Part shown: positions 62,235 through 64,000 of the stretch, piece after piece | Layout of the letters: each line of letters opens with the position of its first letter | How positions within the stretch are numbered: position 1 is the first letter of the stretch | Source: Methylobacterium sp. R2-1 | GTDB taxonomy: Bacteria; Pseudomonadota; Alphaproteobacteria; Rhizobiales; Beijerinckiaceae | DNA: 64,000 nt | Reading direction: 5' to 3' | Assembly (NCBI RefSeq): GCF_014191355.1 | Contig: NZ_JACHWM010000006.1 | Coordinates: forward strand, 186,001-250,000 | The notes under the pieces: model-generated | Database searches by the model: none | What the model was told of the DNA's origin: nothing | Seen by the model: the letters and a program-made list of their open reading frames with translations, nothing else | Translations under genes and position numbers: made by a program

Positions 62235-62861
62235 TTATGGGGCGCCGAGCAGACTTTGACCGGTCGCCAGCTTCAGAGCATGGCGTCTCACGTCCGACGG
62301 CCAAGCCTTCATGCGGTCGGCAAAGTCTTGCGCCTCGCCAGCGAACAAGGACCGGATCGCATCCTCGTAGCCGGGAAGGTCACCGGCTAACGCGTTCAGG
62401 AAGCGGTAGGCGGCTTCTCGCGCAGCCTTGGCTTGGGTCCGGCCGCCATCGGAACGGCGAGCCTCGTCAACAAGACGCCGCAAGGCCTGTGAGGCCCCGC
62501 CGGGCTGCGCGGAGAGCCATTCCCAGTGTCGGGGAAGCAGCGTGACCTCCCGGGCAACGACGCCCAGTTTCGGTCGTCCACGCCCACGAGGCTCCGCATC
62601 GATGTCCGAAGCCGTACGCGACTTTGCTGCCGATGCCTCACGCTTTCCCCGCTCGCCGAGGCGGACCACGATGTCGGCGGTCGTGCCTCGCAGGTCCAGA
62701 TCCACGATGGAGCCTGAAGCATCGTCGAAGACGAGAACGGGCGCTTCTCGCTCTTCGCCCTTAGCGGCCTTGATCGCCAAAGCCACGTCGACCAGCGACC
62801 CAGCTGCAAATTGCTTCGTGCCAGAGAAAGCGGTGCACGGCTTGGACAGGTAATCGGACAT
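62235..62861 (-). CDS. DUF2239-family protein
   Basis: A 208-aa protein starting at ATG 62861 with GGAGGGTTCC upstream. MSDYLSKPCTAFSGTKQFAAGSLVDVALAIKAA, LVFDDASGSIVDLDLRGT, GRGRPKLGVVAREVTLLPRHWEWLSAQPGGASQALRRLVDEAR and RFLNALAGDLPGYEDAIRSLFAGEAQDF are the marks of DUF2239, a proteobacterial family without known function. The GRGRPKLG AT-hook-like turn and the LPRHWEWL block hint at DNA contact, but that is inference. It is complete, with no neighbours on the same strand. Confidence 0.88.
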   Translation of the reverse strand: MSDYLSKPCTAFSGTKQFAAGSLVDVALAIKAAKGEEREAPVLVFDDASGSIVDLDLRGTTADIVVRLGERGKREASAAKSRTASDIDAEPRGRGRPKLGVVAREVTLLPRHWEWLSAQPGGASQALRRLVDEARRSDGGRTQAKAAREAAYRFLNALAGDLPGYEDAIRSLFAGEAQDFADRMKAWPSDVRRHALKLATGQSLLGAP

Positions 62862-62940
62862 GGAACCCTCCACTCCACGTTATTTACCCGGGCAGAAATG
62901 GGAATGTCAATATCGCCCGGAGGTTATTGAGTCTCTGGGC

Positions 62941-63390
62941 TGATCCGCCCCCAGCGGAGTGGTCCGCCCTTCAGTATGGCTTTCGAGCCAGGAGGACGGA
63001 TCGATGTCGAGGAAGCGACCCAAGCCCAAGGAGATTGTCGCGGAGCTGCGCCAAGCCGACGTGCTGATCGGCCAAGGTACGAGCGTGGCGGAGGCAATCC
63101 GGGCGATCGGCGTGAGCGAAGTTACCTACGCGACGAGCTGCTGGACGGAGAGATCTTCTGCAGCTTGCGGGAGGCGCAGATCCTGATCGAGAGCTGGCGG
63201 CGGCACTACAACACCGTCCGCCCGCACGGCACACTCGGCTGTCGACCGCCGGCGCCAGAGGTCTTCCTACCCGCCTTCACCGCTTGGCCGGCTGCGCTCA
63301 CCCCACCGGCTCCGCCGGCCAAGCGACCCGTGGAGCAAAGGCCAACCATGCACTAACTCTATGCCTGGACCACCCGGTGGGGGCAGATCA
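62941..63390 (+). mobile_element. Internally deleted IS3-type element, 450 bp
   Basis: Terminal inverted repeats: the left starts TGATCCGCCCCCAGCGGAGT, and the right, reverse-complemented, starts TGATCTGCCCCCACCGGGTG. Inside, the OrfA start (ATG 63004, SRKRPKPKEIVAELRQADVLIGQGTSVAEAIRAIGVSEVTY) is fused near 63129 to the OrfB end (DELLDGEIFCSLREAQILIESWRRHYNTVRPHGTLGCRPPAPEV) in another frame. About 750 bp of transposase, including the DDE core, is missing. It cannot move by itself but could be mobilised by a full relative. No target duplication is obvious. Confidence 0.85.
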
Positions 63391-63687
63391 CTTGTCGGCA
63401 TCGACCTCCGTTACGGTTCCTGATCTCTGCACTTAGCGGGCTTTCGGCATCTTGAGTGCCATACTATCGGTACCTCGCTCGTGGCCCAGGGCCCAGGCCC
63501 CTGGCTAGGGCCGATTGCCGATGGAGCCCATGCTGATGAAATCGGGCAAGACCAGGGTGTTGTGCTGCATGCAGGGAGAGAACGGCATTTGACAGCGGCG
63601 CCGACGGCGTTCGGTCGAGCATCAATGCGAGGGCCTATCGAGCGACCGTCGACCTGCCCGTTTGGAAGCCGTCATGATCGCGGCACC
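63391..63687. other. Gap without a supported gene
   Basis: About 300 bp between the mini-IS and the last gene; open frames here have poor composition. Nothing recognised. Confidence 0.45.
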
Positions 63688-64000
63688 TCACTCGGCCAGA
63701 GACATCCTCATGATCAGTCGGCCCATCAGCGTGCCGGCCTCTTCCCGGTCTTCCGCAATCAGGGTTTCGCCGGGCGAACGATTCCTGGCCTCCAACTGTC
63801 TGACGAAGAGGCTGCCGGACGGCGATCTCAGGACGAACGTCCCTGCCTCGCTGAGTGAGGAGGCCGCCGTGTTCACCACATATCTCTCGCTTGGAGTGCC
63901 CGAGCTCGACGATGGGTCGGAATCAACGACGACCAAGTCGTGGGCGTCTGCCTTGAGTGTGCTCGTCAGGTAGTCCAACGGAAAGCCCCAGGTCCGAGCG
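63688..64000 (-). CDS. Hypothetical protein, cut by the window end
   Basis: A minus-strand frame open to the window edge: ARTWGFPLDYLTSTLKADAHDLVVVDSDPSSSSGTPSERYVVNTAASSLSEAG, then TFVLRSPSGSLFVRQLEARNRSPGETLIAEDREEAGTLMGRLIMRM. It has natural composition across the last 104 codons. A TTG at 63978 could be a start, but the reading upstream of it still makes sense, so the gene probably begins beyond the window. Not recognised. Confidence 0.5.
   Translation of the reverse strand, partial: ARTWGFPLDYLTSTLKADAHDLVVVDSDPSSSSGTPSERYVVNTAASSLSEAGTFVLRSPSGSLFVRQLEARNRSPGETLIAEDREEAGTLMGRLIMRMSLAE

Noticed and set aside
63481-63858. 125-aa plus-strand frame near the right end
   Set aside because: Overlaps the better-composed minus-strand gene and lacks a ribosome-binding site.
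1-64000. CRISPR array
   Set aside because: No series of evenly spaced direct repeats with unique spacers was seen on reading the window; only two- and three-copy tandem repeats occur.

Overview
The window is high-GC DNA with gene content typical of Alphaproteobacteria (Hyphomicrobiales). I infer a Methylobacterium/Methylorubrum-like bacterium from the RluB homologue with a very long Gly/Arg/Pro-rich tail, the style of flagellin and AraC proteins, the PAS-GGDEF-EAL protein and short palindromic intergenic repeats. This is inference from sequence character; no database was searched.

Layout. (1) About 1-24.5 kb looks like ordinary chromosome. It holds the end of tadA, an SDR protein, an alpha/beta hydrolase, a PAS-PAS-GGDEF-EAL protein, a DUF1328 membrane protein, an rluB-like gene followed by rsmD, an aldo/keto reductase/NADP-oxidoreductase/transporter run, an RND efflux permease with its adaptor, an isochorismatase-fold hydrolase, a second aldo/keto reductase, three small conserved-looking genes, the frameshifted end of a molybdopterin oxidoreductase, a FecB/C/D-type ABC importer, an epoxide-hydrolase-like protein and a secreted repeat protein. 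(2) At 25011-25040 lies the 3' end of a tRNA or tmRNA gene with no matching 5' half, followed at once by a 470-aa tyrosine recombinase. I read this as the left end of an integrated genomic island. (3) From about 25 to beyond 63 kb is a mosaic. Intact accessory genes sit among prophage debris (a VapE-like chimera, a broken HNH endonuclease, a broken P27 terminase small subunit), broken sensor-kinase, flagellin and acetyltransferase genes, one complete IS3-family element and remnants of IS110, IS5 and IS3 types.

Genes in the island that look like host-defence or DNA-processing functions are: a coiled-coil/TIR protein whose frame is cut by a TGA just before the predicted catalytic Glu; a 327-aa protein with a PD-(D/E)XK-like motif; a convergent GHKL-ATPase fused to a C-terminal PD-(D/E)XK-like nuclease; a membrane-anchored receiver-like protein in AT-rich DNA; and a two-gene AddB-like/AddA-like helicase-nuclease operon with a 4-bp overlap. 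The operon and the GHKL-nuclease are the best candidates for an undescribed system. A flagellin locus (one intact, one decayed flagellin, an AraC regulator, three exported or membrane proteins) and a small XerC/D-type recombinase lie to the right.

Limits: starts were chosen from reading frame and ribosome-binding sites by eye. Family calls rest on motifs I recognise, not on searches.
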